Source: an uncultured bacterium
GTDB lineage: Bacteria > Planctomycetota > UBA1135 > UBA2386
DNA: 64,000 nt
Assembly: GCA_937906475.1 (NCBI GenBank)
Contig: CALCZA010000114.1
Coordinates: 80,024-144,023 of the forward strand
Direction: 5' to 3'
The position numbers and the translations under genes were made by a program. A model generated the notes under the pieces. That model saw nothing but the letters and a program-made list of their open reading frames with translations. It was not told the DNA's origin and made no database searches. Of the stretch, positions 42,802-51,800 are shown piece after piece; the stretch's first letter is position 1, and every line of letters begins with the position of its first letter.

Positions 42802-43740
42802 ATGGCCCGTGCACTCGATCCAGAACTACTGGCCGAGGCCCGCCGCATCCAATTGCGAGCGGACCGCATGGTCACGGACGTTATGTCCGGTGGCTACAGT
42901 TCGGTGTTTCGTGGCTCGGGTATCGAGTTTGACGAAGTGCGGGAGTTTGCCGAGGGCGATGAGTTGCGCAGTGTCGACTGGAATGTCACCGCGCGCGTTG
43001 GCCGGCCGTTCGTCAAGAAGTTTGTCGAAGAGCGCGAACTGACGGTGATGTTCTTGCTCGACGTGTCGTCGTCGATGGCATTCGGAACTAAGCCAAACCG
43101 AAACGAGCGCCGCAGCGTGACATCGACGGCCGCGATGTTTGTTGGCTGTGTCGCGTTCGCCGCGGCGCGCAACAACGATAAGGCGGGATTGATTACCTTC
43201 GCGGAAGACATCGAGCGTTACGTGCCGGCCAAGAAGGGCCGCAATCACGTGCTGCGGTTGATTCGTGAAGCGTGCGAAACACCCGCTGCTAACCAGAAGA
43301 CCGACTTCAAGCGAGCGCTCGACTACGCCGGCCGGGTCCAGCGTCGGCGCGCGATCGTGTTTGTCGTCAGCGACTTCCTTGGCGCCGATTGCGAGCGCGA
43401 ACTGCGGCTTCTGTCGCGGCGACACGAAGTGATCGCAGTGCGCCTGCGCGACCCTTTTGCCGCCGGACTCGACCGCGTTGGCGGCGATGTCGCGCAGATG
43501 CCAAACGCGGGTTTGCTGCATTTGCTAGATCCAGAGACCAACGAGACCGTAGTTGTCGACACCACCAGTCGGCGCGTGCGCGACGAAGTGCAGCGCCGTT
43601 GGCTTGCCGAGCGCTCTGGCTTTCGCGATGCCTGTCGCCGCTGTGGCGTCGACCTGCTCGACGTGCCGACCGAAGGCTCGGTCGGGGAACCACTGATCAA
43701 ATTCTTCCGCATGCGTGAACGGCGCGGGAGGCGCAGGTAA
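42802..43740 (+). CDS. DUF58-domain protein (VWA-like) of the moxR/bat operon
   Basis: 312 residues, ATG preceded by the Shine-Dalgarno-like GAGAGAAGGG. The DUF58 signature is clear: SGGYSSVFRGSGIEFDEVREF, GDELRSVDWNVTARVGRPFVKKF, then a VWA-like fold with the metal-site motif FLLDVSSSMAFG and the later RAIVFVVSDFLGAD. No transmembrane helix is seen, so it is probably cytoplasmic or peripheral. These proteins accompany MoxR ATPases throughout bacteria; a role in assembly of membrane or periplasmic complexes is suspected. The stop shares a base with the next start (TAATG). Confidence 0.92.
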   Translation: MARALDPELLAEARRIQLRADRMVTDVMSGGYSSVFRGSGIEFDEVREFAEGDELRSVDWNVTARVGRPFVKKFVEERELTVMFLLDVSSSMAFGTKPNRNERRSVTSTAAMFVGCVAFAAARNNDKAGLITFAEDIERYVPAKKGRNHVLRLIREACETPAANQKTDFKRALDYAGRVQRRRAIVFVVSDFLGADCERELRLLSRRHEVIAVRLRDPFAAGLDRVGGDVAQMPNAGLLHLLDPETNETVVVDTTSRRVRDEVQRRWLAERSGFRDACRRCGVDLLDVPTEGSVGEPLIKFFRMRERRGRRR

Positions 43741-44738
43741 TGCGGTGTTGGTTGCTGTGCCTGGTGCTGCTGTTGTTCGTTGGTTGCAGCAGCGACACAG
43801 CTGTACCTTGTCCATGGCAGGATCCACCGACGTTGTCGCTCGACCTGCGCGTGACCATGGATCGTACCGAGGTCGGCTTGTTGCAGCCGGTCATGGTCAC
43901 TGTCGATCGCTACCGTAAGGACGGCATTGAGGTGTCGTTCGTGCCGGTGGTTTCCGACAAACTGTTCGTGACCAAGGACTCGAAGACCAGCGAGGAGCGC
44001 CGCTATGGCGATGGCTGGTGGCAGCGCACGACGCTCATCTTGCTGCCGATCGATGGCCCCGGCGAGTTGAAGATCCCGCCGTTCTCCGCTGAGACCGTCG
44101 CGCTCGAAGGCGATGTGGCTCAGGTCGCAACGACGCCGGAGCAAGTTTTGGCCGTCACCACCAATCTCGCACCCGAGCACGGAGCCGAGATCGAGGCACC
44201 CGGCGATCCGTTCCCGACGCCGCCTGGCTACCTGTGGTACTTCGTGGCGTTAGGGCTGGTGTTGTTGCTGTTTGGCATCATGTATTGGGTCAGGTCGCGC
44301 AAGCAACGTCGCTCGCATCCACTGGTCGTCAAGGTGCCGGCACACATCAAGGCACTCAGGGAGTTGCTGCGCTGGAAGGATGCGCCGCGCACCACGCCGG
44401 TCGACATCGATGCGTTCTACGTTGGCGTCTCACACGTCTTGCGCGTCTACCTTGAGGATCGCTTCGGACTGCACGCTCCGGAGCGCACGACCGAGGAGTT
44501 CTTGCACGACCTCGATGGCTCGACGCAGTTGGTACGCGATCACGGCCAGGATTTACGTCGCTTCTTGTCGCAGTGCGATCTCGTCAAGTTTGCCAAGTTC
44601 GTGCCGACGGATGCCGATCATCAGATGACCTATGGCTTGGCGGAGTCGTTCATCGAATCGACCCGCATCGACCGCGCCGCGGCCACGCCACCCGAACTGC
44701 CTGGTGCTCAGCCACCGAACCGGGAGCGGGGCGCATGA
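43740..44738 (+). CDS. Membrane lipoprotein of the bat operon, DUF4381-like
   Basis: 332 residues. Signal MRCWLLCLVLLLFVGC ends in a lipobox (LFVGC). The N-terminal extracytoplasmic part is a beta-sandwich (LSLDLRVTMDRTEVGLLQPVMVTVD, GPGELKIPPFSAETV). One transmembrane helix follows (about 165-184, YLWYFVALGLVLLLFGIMYWV). The C-terminal helical domain (about 200-300, VPAHIKALRELLRWK, AFYVGVSHVLRVYLEDRFG) is like that of the DUF4381 proteins often found between DUF58 and BatA genes. A combined lipid anchor and transmembrane helix is unusual but seen in related operons. Function unknown; coupled by TAATG and ATGA overlaps. Confidence 0.75.
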   Translation: MRCWLLCLVLLLFVGCSSDTAVPCPWQDPPTLSLDLRVTMDRTEVGLLQPVMVTVDRYRKDGIEVSFVPVVSDKLFVTKDSKTSEERRYGDGWWQRTTLILLPIDGPGELKIPPFSAETVALEGDVAQVATTPEQVLAVTTNLAPEHGAEIEAPGDPFPTPPGYLWYFVALGLVLLLFGIMYWVRSRKQRRSHPLVVKVPAHIKALRELLRWKDAPRTTPVDIDAFYVGVSHVLRVYLEDRFGLHAPERTTEEFLHDLDGSTQLVRDHGQDLRRFLSQCDLVKFAKFVPTDADHQMTYGLAESFIESTRIDRAAATPPELPGAQPPNRERGA

Positions 44739-45715
44739 TCGCCGCATTTGAAGTCGTTGGCTACACGCTGCTCGACCCGTGGTTCTTGCTGGCCGCGCCG
44801 CTGTTTTTGTTGGCCGGTTGGCGGCGCGCAGTGACTCGTCGCGCGGCTTTGCCCACGGCGTCGGCGAGTCTGTTTGCTGGGCTGCCGCGAACCCTCCGCC
44901 AACGCATCGCCTGGGTGCCACTGCTGACGAAGGTGCTCGCCGGGCTTTGCTTAGCTTTGGCATTGGCGCGGCCGGTGCAGCGTGACGTGATCCCCTTGCG
45001 TGAGGATGGCATCGACATTGTGCTGGTCGTCGATACTAGTTCGTCGATGTTGCAGGAGGACATGCGAACGAACGACTCGTATCGGCGCATGGATGCTGCT
45101 CGTGAGCGAGCGATGGAGTTCGCTGCCGCGCGCACCCACGACCGCGTTGGCTTGGTGGCGTTTGGTCGCTACGCCGAATTGCGTTGCCCGCCGACTCTGG
45201 ACGAAGAGGCCTTAGCCGCGTTCTTGCGGGTGCTGGACACTCAGCCACGCGGCAGTGAGTTCGACGCGACTGCGATCGGCACGGCGCTCGCCAAGGCGGT
45301 GCAGGTGCTTGGCAAGAGCACCGCCAAGTCCAAGGTGGTAATCCTGCTCAGCGATGGCCAGAACAACGTCGATGACATCGATCCGGCCGACGCCGCAAAA
45401 CTCGCTAAGGACAAAGGGGTGCGCGTGCATACGATTGGCCTCGGCCAGGGCATCCAGTCGGTATTTGGCTTCCAGGAGTTGTCGTTCGACGAACTGAAAA
45501 CGATCGCCGAGACCACCGGCGGGCTGTTCTTTGCGGCGCGCAGTGACTCGGATCTCGAGAAGGTCTACGAGCGCATCGACGAGATGGAAACGTCAGAGCG
45601 TGAAGACCCGCGCTACCGCACCGTGGATCGGTTCGAGTGGCCGCTTGGTATTGGGCTCGTGCTGATGTTGTTGGCGATCTTGTTCGAAGCGCTGATTGTT
45701 CGGAGGGTGCCGTGA
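44735..45715 (+). CDS. batA: BatA: membrane-anchored VWA-domain protein
   Basis: 326 residues from the ATG at 44735 (ATGA overlap); the ORF-track start is 54 codons too early. N-terminal helices (about 15-30 and 60-80: LLDPWFLLAAPLFLLAGW, VPLLTKVLAGLCLALALARP) are followed by a VWA domain with the MIDAS motif VVDTSSSM (Asp100), RVGLVAFGRYAEL, ATAIGTALAKAVQVLG and VILLSDGQNNVDD. A C-terminal helix (WPLGIGLVLMLLAILFEALIV) completes the BatA topology. In Bacteroides, Bat proteins contribute to aerotolerance; in planctomycetes the role is unproven. Part of the moxR operon. Confidence 0.9.
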   Translation: MIAAFEVVGYTLLDPWFLLAAPLFLLAGWRRAVTRRAALPTASASLFAGLPRTLRQRIAWVPLLTKVLAGLCLALALARPVQRDVIPLREDGIDIVLVVDTSSSMLQEDMRTNDSYRRMDAARERAMEFAAARTHDRVGLVAFGRYAELRCPPTLDEEALAAFLRVLDTQPRGSEFDATAIGTALAKAVQVLGKSTAKSKVVILLSDGQNNVDDIDPADAAKLAKDKGVRVHTIGLGQGIQSVFGFQELSFDELKTIAETTGGLFFAARSDSDLEKVYERIDEMETSEREDPRYRTVDRFEWPLGIGLVLMLLAILFEALIVRRVP

Positions 45716-46701
45716 GCGATTTCGAGTTTACGCGCGGCGGGTTGTGGCCATGGCTGCTGGCATTGCCGGTGGTCTGGGCGTTGTTGTGGTTGGTTCTCGA
45801 CCGTTCGCGCATGGCGATGCTGCGCTACGGTGCCGAGCCGAACGTTAGGCTGGCGACGCCGCTCTGGCGTTCGTTCCGTCTGTCGATGTTGCTCGGCCTA
45901 GGCTTTGTGTGCTGGCTCGATCCGCGCTGGGGTGACGAGACCGTGTCTGTTGAACGTCGTGGCCTCGACATGATCTTCTGTCTAGATACGTCGCGCTCGA
46001 TGTTGGCTAGCGACATGTCGCCAACGCGTCTCGCCCGCGCCATCGGTGACATCGAATCGGTGCTGCCGTCACTCGAAGGTGGCGACCGCGTTGGCTTGAT
46101 CGTGTTCGCTGGCTCGGCTCGCCTGTGGATTCCGTTGACGCACGACGTCGACTCGTTCGCTGGCTTGCTTGACGAAGTCGACACCAATGTCGTCAAGACC
46201 GGCGGCACCGACCTGAGCAAGGCGCTGCGCAAGGCTCTTGAGATCGCCGATCCCGAGGATGCCGCAACGACGGTTGTGCTGCTGATGACCGATGGCGAAG
46301 ACTTAGCCGGCGCCGGCCAGCAGGCCGCCACGGAGTTGAAGGATCAGGACTTAACGGTCTATACGATTGGTTATGGTAGTGCGCATGGCAGCAAGATCAC
46401 CGTCACCAGGGGCGGTGAGGAAGGCTTCCTGCTCGATCGGCAAGGCAACGAAGTTCTTTCGCTCATGGACCCAGAGAGCCTTCGCAAGGTTGCTGCCGTG
46501 ACCGGTGGGGAGTTTGTTCGGGCCGAAGCCATGGTGCTGCCGTTGGTCGAATTGCATCAAAAGCGGCTCGTGCCAATGCAGAAACGGGCTTACGACTCCG
46601 GTGAAGAGTCGGGCAAGCAGGCGCGCTATCAGTGGGTACTGCTGCCGCTCGTGATCTTGCTACTGTTAGAGATCGCGTATGCTCGAGGACGACAACGATG
46701 A
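45712..46701 (+). CDS. batB: BatB: membrane-anchored VWA-domain protein
   Basis: 329 residues from the GTG at 45712 (GTGA overlap with batA). N-terminal helices (GGLWPWLLALPVVWALLWLV, LSMLLGLGFVCWL) precede a VWA domain with MIDAS motif CLDTSRSM (Asp92), RVGLIVFAGSARL, GTDLSKALRKALEIA and VLLMTDGEDLAGAG. It ends in a C-terminal helix (YQWVLLPLVILLLLEIAYA). The pair BatA/BatB is characteristic of bat operons and both are thought to expose the VWA domain to the periplasm. Its stop overlaps batC (ATGA). Confidence 0.9.
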   Translation: MSDFEFTRGGLWPWLLALPVVWALLWLVLDRSRMAMLRYGAEPNVRLATPLWRSFRLSMLLGLGFVCWLDPRWGDETVSVERRGLDMIFCLDTSRSMLASDMSPTRLARAIGDIESVLPSLEGGDRVGLIVFAGSARLWIPLTHDVDSFAGLLDEVDTNVVKTGGTDLSKALRKALEIADPEDAATTVVLLMTDGEDLAGAGQQAATELKDQDLTVYTIGYGSAHGSKITVTRGGEEGFLLDRQGNEVLSLMDPESLRKVAAVTGGEFVRAEAMVLPLVELHQKRLVPMQKRAYDSGEESGKQARYQWVLLPLVILLLLEIAYARGRQR

Positions 46702-47876
46702 AAATCCTGCTGCTAACAACTGTGCTGTGGTCCGCGATCGCCGGTGGCGATCGGGAGCGAGGCATGCAGTTCTACAAGGCAGGTAAATACGCGGAGGCTC
46801 AGGCTGCGTTTGTTGCCGCGCTAAAGGACGAGCCGGAGTCAGCGGAACTGCATTGGAACTTGGCGTTGGCTGCTTGGCGTGCTGGTGATCTCGCGACCGC
46901 CGAGGTCGCTGCTGAGAAATACGCAGCGAACTCCGACGACGTCAAGGAAGAGATGCATCGCGGCATGCTCGGTGCGATTCGTCTGGCCCAATCGGCAGAG
47001 TTTGAAGCGCAGGCCGATGCGGCGTTGGCTGCTCCGCAACCGCCACCGCCGCAGCGACCGAATGCCGCCGCTAATCCCGATTCCGAAGAGGAGGCGCCCG
47101 ACCCGCTACGCCTGCTGAAGACTGCGTTGCGCAAGGCCGCCACCGCGAAGCGACATTTCGTTCGCGGCGTGCGTGCCAACGCGACGCCAGAATTGCTGCG
47201 CAACACCGAGCGCACATTGCGCAAGATCGATGAGCTGAAGAAGCGCATCGAAGAACTGGAGAAGCAGCAGCAAGAACAGCAGAAGGAGGACGGCGACAAG
47301 AACCCGGACGACAAGAAACCTGACGACAAGGGCGAAGAAGAGGGCAAGGACAAGTCCGACGACCAGAAGGGCGACCAGCAAGAAAGCGACGACAAGAAGC
47401 AGAGCGACCAGAAGGGCGACGAGAAGAAACCCGACGAGAAGCCTTCCGAGGGCGAACAATCCGACAAGAAGGACGAAGGCGAGAAGTCTAACCAGTCGGA
47501 TCCGAAGGAAGGCGAAGGTGACGAGAGCCAGGAAACTCCGGAACCGAAGCCAAACGAAGAGCAAGGCCCCGAGCCCAAACCGTCGCAGGAAGAAGGCAAG
47601 AATGGCGAGTCCGATCCGAATGAGGCTGAGCAGCCTGAGAATCCGGAGCCAGGTTCCGAGGCCGAAGATGCGAAGGATGGTCAACTGCCAACACCACCTG
47701 AGCCAAAGCCCGGCGAACAACGCTCGGATGCGCCAGGCGAAGGCACACAAGGGCTTGAGTTGTCGCCGGAGCAGGCGCAGCGCCTGTTGGGCCGTCTCAA
47801 GAAACTCGATGAGCAACTGAAGAAGGCGAAAGCCCGCCGCACCGCGCGGCGCCGGGCCGTGGAGCGCGACTGGTGA
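46698..47876 (+). CDS. batC: BatC-like TPR protein with long acidic/lysine-rich low-complexity region
   Basis: 392 residues from the ATG at 46698. The N-terminus (MKILLLTTVLWSAIAGG) is a signal peptide or anchor. Two TPR units follow (about 18-90: GMQFYKAGKYAEAQAAFVAAL, AELHWNLALAAWRAGDLATA). A coiled-coil (RKIDELKKRIEELEKQQQEQ) leads into about 160 residues of Lys/Asp/Glu/Gln/Pro/Ser (DDKKPDDKGEEEGKDKSD). A short helical C-terminus is basic (LKKAKARRTARRRAVERDW). The charged region is typical of BatC and probably disordered and periplasmic. GTGA overlap with batD. Confidence 0.85.
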   Translation: MKILLLTTVLWSAIAGGDRERGMQFYKAGKYAEAQAAFVAALKDEPESAELHWNLALAAWRAGDLATAEVAAEKYAANSDDVKEEMHRGMLGAIRLAQSAEFEAQADAALAAPQPPPPQRPNAAANPDSEEEAPDPLRLLKTALRKAATAKRHFVRGVRANATPELLRNTERTLRKIDELKKRIEELEKQQQEQQKEDGDKNPDDKKPDDKGEEEGKDKSDDQKGDQQESDDKKQSDQKGDEKKPDEKPSEGEQSDKKDEGEKSNQSDPKEGEGDESQETPEPKPNEEQGPEPKPSQEEGKNGESDPNEAEQPENPEPGSEAEDAKDGQLPTPPEPKPGEQRSDAPGEGTQGLELSPEQAQRLLGRLKKLDEQLKKAKARRTARRRAVERDW

Positions 47877-50335
47877 TTCGCGCCTTTGCTGTTCTGGTTG
47901 CTGCGACCTTGATGGTTGTGCCCGCCGCCGCACAAGAGAAGTTGACCGTTAGTCCGCCAGAACCGGGCACGATCCGACTCAACGACACCGCGATCGTTCG
48001 TATCACGGTGGAGGGCGTTGCTGCCAACCCTCGGTCTCCCAAGATCCCGAAGGTTGATGGGCTGGAGATCCGGCAAATGCCGGCTTCGACATCGACCCAG
48101 ATGGTGCGCGACGGTCGCCGCGTGGTGACCCGCACGAGCGTGCGGTTCGGCCTCGAACTGCGCCCGAAGCGCGTCGGCTTGTTCACGATTCCGTCGTTCA
48201 AACTTTGGACCGGCACCAAGGATCAGAAGACGCCGGTGTTACGGCTCGAGGTGCGCGAAGACCTCGTCTCCAAAGAGATGTCGTGGCTTGAGATCGAACT
48301 CGAACCCAAACGCGTTTACGTGCATGAGCCGGTGCGCGTGAAGATCACCTTTGCCGTGCAGCAAGGAGTGCGACTTGCGCAGGAGATCCACGGCCGCAAG
48401 CGCTACCAGGTGATCGCGATCGCTGCGGACTGGCTGACGAAGTTCCCGGCGGGCGAAGCGATGGAGTTGGCGCAACCGCGCGGCGATCTGCGCCTCGTCG
48501 TTTGCAACGAGGAGCTATCGCTGGCGACGTTCGTTGGAGGCTTCGAGCGCAATGGCGAGAGGTGGCAGCGCTTCCAATTGGAACGTGCGTTTTTGCCGTC
48601 GAAGGTTGGCAAGGTTGTATTGCCGGCTGCTGAATTGAGCTTTCACGCATTGCGGCACACCACGCGGCCACTGCGTAGTGGTCAGGTCGATAAATACGGC
48701 ATCGTCGGCGAACCGATCGAGTTCGAAGTCTTGCCGATTCCTGAAGTTGGGCGTCCGTCGCCATACTTTGGCGCGGTCGGTCGCTTTGATATCACGGCGT
48801 TGCTCGACAAGGATCGCATCAAGTTCGGCGACTCGTTCAAGCTGACGCTGACGGCGACCGGCACAGGCAACTTCGAGTTCTTGCGCATGCCCGAACTCGA
48901 CGATCTCAAGGGCTTCCATAAGCGCGGCACGGCCGAGGTGCAGCGCGACGGCGACCGTGTTGTTGTGACCTACGACCTGACGCCTCTGTCGGCCGACGTG
49001 AGCGAGATCCCGGCGATCGAATGGAACTACTTTGATACGACGCCTGGCGTCGCGAAGTTCGTCGAGGTCGCGACCGAGTCGTTGGCAATCGTCGTCGACG
49101 AACTGAGTAATGCGGAGTCTATCGTGCCGCTGCCGGAAGCCGCTGTCGCGGCGGTGACACCTGGTATTGACGACATTTTTGACCTGCCGTCGTTCGATGG
49201 CCCCGCGCGAATTGTCGAGGCTCCAGCGTCTTGGTTGCGGTGGTTGGCGGTCTTGGCTCCGTGGGCGTTGATATTTGCGATCTTGTCGTTGCTCCGCTGG
49301 CGGAAGCGCACCTCGATGGACACGACTGGCAAGCGTGTGCGTGGTGCTAAGCGCCATTTCGATGCAGTGCTTTCGAGCGGCAGCGACGCGATGGACGCGA
49401 TGGCAGTTTATCTCGGCGATCGCCTCGACGTTTCGGCCGCCGCCGTGATCACTTCGGATCTGGCGCAGCACTTGATCGATAGCGGCCTCGATGAAACGGT
49501 TGCCGCCGACGTCGCTGCGGCGATCGAGCGCGGCACTACGGCGCGCTATGGCGGTGGCCAAGCTTTGACCGCGGAGGAGGCGCGCGGCCTCGTGCGACGC
49601 CTCGAATCCGTGCGCTTCGGTGCGCGCGGATGGTTGCCGTTCTTGCTGATGCCGGCGTTGGCGTTATCTGCTGGAAGCGTTTGCGCCCAACAAGCGGAAG
49701 CGGTCGACGCGTATCGCCAAGGCGACTATGTCGCAGCCGATGCAGCGTTCGCGCGCGCCTACGAGAGTGGTGGCAACCGTCTCTATCTGCGCGCGCGTGG
49801 CAACTGTCTGTATCGCATGGGCGAATTGCCGCGAGCCCTGTGGGCTTTCGAGAGTGCGCGTGTTGCTCTCCCTCGCGATGCAGAATTGCTCGCTAATCTG
49901 CGGGTCGTGCGAACGCGCTTGGAATTGCCCGTAGAGGCTGGTGGCTTCGCAGCCGAAGTGCGTCGCCTACTTGATCGCTACACGCTCCGCGAGCGAACCT
50001 ACGCGTGCCTGCTAGTCATGATTTTGGCAGCCGGATGCTTGGTGTTTGGCTGGCGTCGCATTGGCTGGCGTTGGGTCGGGGCTGTCTGCCTCGCGCTTGG
50101 TGGCATCCTCTCGCTCGATGTCTTGTGGCTAGCCCCGAGTCGCGCGCTGCAAGCAGTCGCGTTGCAGGAGTTGTCGGTGACCGCCGAACCGCGCGCAGGC
50201 ATGGATGCCGTCGCGATCGTGCGACCAGGTGCGCTGGTCGAATTGCTCGGCAGTAGCGTTGGCGAATACGTGCGCGTCGACGCGTCGGGACGCAGCGGTT
50301 ATGTAGCTGCGGATACCGTCGCGGTCATCGAGTAG
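47873..50335 (+). CDS. batD: BatD fused to a BatE-like TPR/SH3 region
   Basis: 820 residues, GTG start overlapping batC. Signal peptide MIRAFAVLVAATLMVVPAAA. Residues about 25-430 are the beta-sandwich domains of BatD (oxygen-tolerance family): PPEPGTIRLNDTAIVRITVEG, PKRVGLFTIPSFKL, KRVYVHEPVRVKITFAVQQG, FKLTLTATGTGNFEFLRMPEL. A transmembrane segment (WLRWLAVLAPWALIFAILSL) separates them from a second part. This has a TPR-like pair (QGDYVAADAAFARAYESGGN, YRMGELPRALWAFESARV), another helical membrane section (LLVMILAAGCLVFGW) and a C-terminal SH3b-like domain (EYVRVDASGRSGYVAADTV), normally a separate BatE protein. Last gene of the operon. Confidence 0.85.
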   Translation: MIRAFAVLVAATLMVVPAAAQEKLTVSPPEPGTIRLNDTAIVRITVEGVAANPRSPKIPKVDGLEIRQMPASTSTQMVRDGRRVVTRTSVRFGLELRPKRVGLFTIPSFKLWTGTKDQKTPVLRLEVREDLVSKEMSWLEIELEPKRVYVHEPVRVKITFAVQQGVRLAQEIHGRKRYQVIAIAADWLTKFPAGEAMELAQPRGDLRLVVCNEELSLATFVGGFERNGERWQRFQLERAFLPSKVGKVVLPAAELSFHALRHTTRPLRSGQVDKYGIVGEPIEFEVLPIPEVGRPSPYFGAVGRFDITALLDKDRIKFGDSFKLTLTATGTGNFEFLRMPELDDLKGFHKRGTAEVQRDGDRVVVTYDLTPLSADVSEIPAIEWNYFDTTPGVAKFVEVATESLAIVVDELSNAESIVPLPEAAVAAVTPGIDDIFDLPSFDGPARIVEAPASWLRWLAVLAPWALIFAILSLLRWRKRTSMDTTGKRVRGAKRHFDAVLSSGSDAMDAMAVYLGDRLDVSAAAVITSDLAQHLIDSGLDETVAADVAAAIERGTTARYGGGQALTAEEARGLVRRLESVRFGARGWLPFLLMPALALSAGSVCAQQAEAVDAYRQGDYVAADAAFARAYESGGNRLYLRARGNCLYRMGELPRALWAFESARVALPRDAELLANLRVVRTRLELPVEAGGFAAEVRRLLDRYTLRERTYACLLVMILAAGCLVFGWRRIGWRWVGAVCLALGGILSLDVLWLAPSRALQAVALQELSVTAEPRAGMDAVAIVRPGALVELLGSSVGEYVRVDASGRSGYVAADTVAVIE

Positions 50336-50373
50336 CTGGGATCAACGAGCGCCAGCTACCGAGGCGCAGTTCG

Positions 50374-50592
50374 TTAGCCGAGCATGCGCTTGGCGCGCGA
50401 GCCGATCAGCAGCACCAGTCCGCCAAGGGCGATGAAAATGCCGGCAACGAGGTAGCGCAGCAGCCACTCATAAAACAGCAGCAGCAGGCCGAAGCCGATT
50501 AATAGCACGCCGATTATCAGCAGCAACTTCGGCAGGTTTTGCGGGATGCTCGGGATGCCCGGCATGCCGCCGCCTTTCAGATTGATGTTCAT
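50374..50592 (-). CDS. Small two-helix membrane protein
   Basis: 72 residues from the ATG at 50592, overlapping the stop of the upstream GNAT-like gene by 4 nt (ATGA). N-terminus MNINLKGGGMPGIPSIPQNLP is followed by two transmembrane helices (LLLIIGVLLIGFGLLLLFYEW and YLVAGIFIALGGLVLLIGS) and a short basic tail (RAKRML). This resembles DUF2905-type small membrane proteins, a tentative match. Coupling implies co-expression with the acetyltransferase-like gene. Confidence 0.75.
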   Translation of the reverse strand: MNINLKGGGMPGIPSIPQNLPKLLLIIGVLLIGFGLLLLFYEWLLRYLVAGIFIALGGLVLLIGSRAKRMLG

Positions 50593-51749
50593 TGCTTCGC
50601 AGGTTCGCCGACGAGTTTGGCGAGGGATCGTTCGTAGATGCGATACCGCCTGTAGGGCGTGCATCCAAGGGTTTGCAAGGGCCCAAGCATGTCGTGGTTG
50701 TCTTCGAGGATCCAGCTTGCTTCGACGGCGTTGAAGCCAGCGTCGATGCCATCGCTCATGACCCGGTGCATCAGCAGCACGTCGAGGCCGGTCTTGCGAT
50801 ATTCTGGCACGGCACCGAGCGTCAGCACCCGGATCAGATGCTTCTTCTTCATCGCGCGCAGGAATCGCCACCAGCCGAATGGCAGTAGTTTACCGCTGCA
50901 GGCCTTGGCGCCCACGTTCGTATCCGGCAGAGCGAGCACGAACCCGATTGGCTCGCCGTCCTTTTCGGCGATGTGCATGAGGCTCGGATGGCAGACTTTC
51001 TTCAGGTCCTTCGCCTGCGCCAGGAACTCGCCTTCGGTCATCGGCACGAAGCCCCAGTTGCGTTCCCAGATGCGTTGGTAGAGATCCCACAGGATACCGC
51101 ACTCGCGATCGAACTTGCGCAGGTCGACGCGGCGTAGGCGCATGCCAGTGCGCTTCTCGATGCGCTCGGTCAGCTTGTCCATGCGTGGTCGATCGAGCGA
51201 CTCGCTGGTGCCGTGCAGCGCGAGTAGGTCCTTGCACTTGTGTAGCCCGAAGCTCTCAATCCAGTCGGCGTAGTGGGCTGGGTTGTAGGGCATCATCATG
51301 ACCGGCGACCCCGACTTGCCGTCGATCAACAACCCGCAGCGATAGTTGGTCGACATGTCGACCGGGCCGCGCAGGGCCGTCGCCGACCGCGCTCGGCACC
51401 ACGTTGCCGCATGGGCGAGCAGTGCATGAGCGGTGGCTTCATCCTTGGCCTCGAAGTGGCCGAAGAAGCCGATCTGGTCGCCGTGGAAGTCGTCGTGTAA
51501 TTGGTCCCGGCAGGCGCTGATGCGACCGACACATTCTGCGCCGCGATACGCCGCGAACGCCTCGAACTGAGCGTGTTCGAAGAACGGGTTCTTGCTCGGG
51601 TCGAGTTGCCACGCCTCGGCTCTGGTGATCGGCGGCACGTAAAGCGGGTCGCCACGGTAGAACCCCCGCTGCAAGTCGAGGAATTGGCGCGAACAACGCA
51701 CCGGGCGAATAGCCACATCAGGCGCTAGGTCTTTCCGCGGGGCGGTCAT
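50589..51749 (-). CDS. GNAT-superfamily acyltransferase-like protein
   Basis: 386 residues from the ATG at 51749. The sequence is the widespread but uncharacterised 'GNAT-like, about 380 aa' family: FLDLQRGFYRGDPLYVPPI near the start, NPFFEHAQFEAFAAYRGAECVGRISAC, GFFGHFEAKDEATAHALLAHA, LRGPVDMSTNYRCGLLIDG, and a second acyltransferase-like half with HIAEKDGEPIGFVLALPD and RVLTLGAVPEYRKTGLDVLLMH, the acyl-CoA pyrophosphate-binding region. Substrate unknown. Cytoplasmic. Followed by the overlapping small membrane protein gene; divergent from the HEAT lipoprotein. Confidence 0.8.
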   Translation of the reverse strand: MTAPRKDLAPDVAIRPVRCSRQFLDLQRGFYRGDPLYVPPITRAEAWQLDPSKNPFFEHAQFEAFAAYRGAECVGRISACRDQLHDDFHGDQIGFFGHFEAKDEATAHALLAHAATWCRARSATALRGPVDMSTNYRCGLLIDGKSGSPVMMMPYNPAHYADWIESFGLHKCKDLLALHGTSESLDRPRMDKLTERIEKRTGMRLRRVDLRKFDRECGILWDLYQRIWERNWGFVPMTEGEFLAQAKDLKKVCHPSLMHIAEKDGEPIGFVLALPDTNVGAKACSGKLLPFGWWRFLRAMKKKHLIRVLTLGAVPEYRKTGLDVLLMHRVMSDGIDAGFNAVEASWILEDNHDMLGPLQTLGCTPYRRYRIYERSLAKLVGEPAKQ

Positions 51750-51800
51750 CCGGTTAGAGGTTAAGGGATGACGTTCTCCGCCGCCACGAACCACGGGCCA

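Noticed and set aside
46799-47599. 266-residue Ser/Phe-rich minus-strand ORF
   Set aside because: Another antisense shadow of batC low-complexity codons.
47106-47933. 275-residue Leu/Phe-rich minus-strand ORF resembling a membrane protein
   Set aside because: It is the antisense of the Lys/Glu/Asp-rich batC region, which automatically yields Leu/Phe/Val codons.
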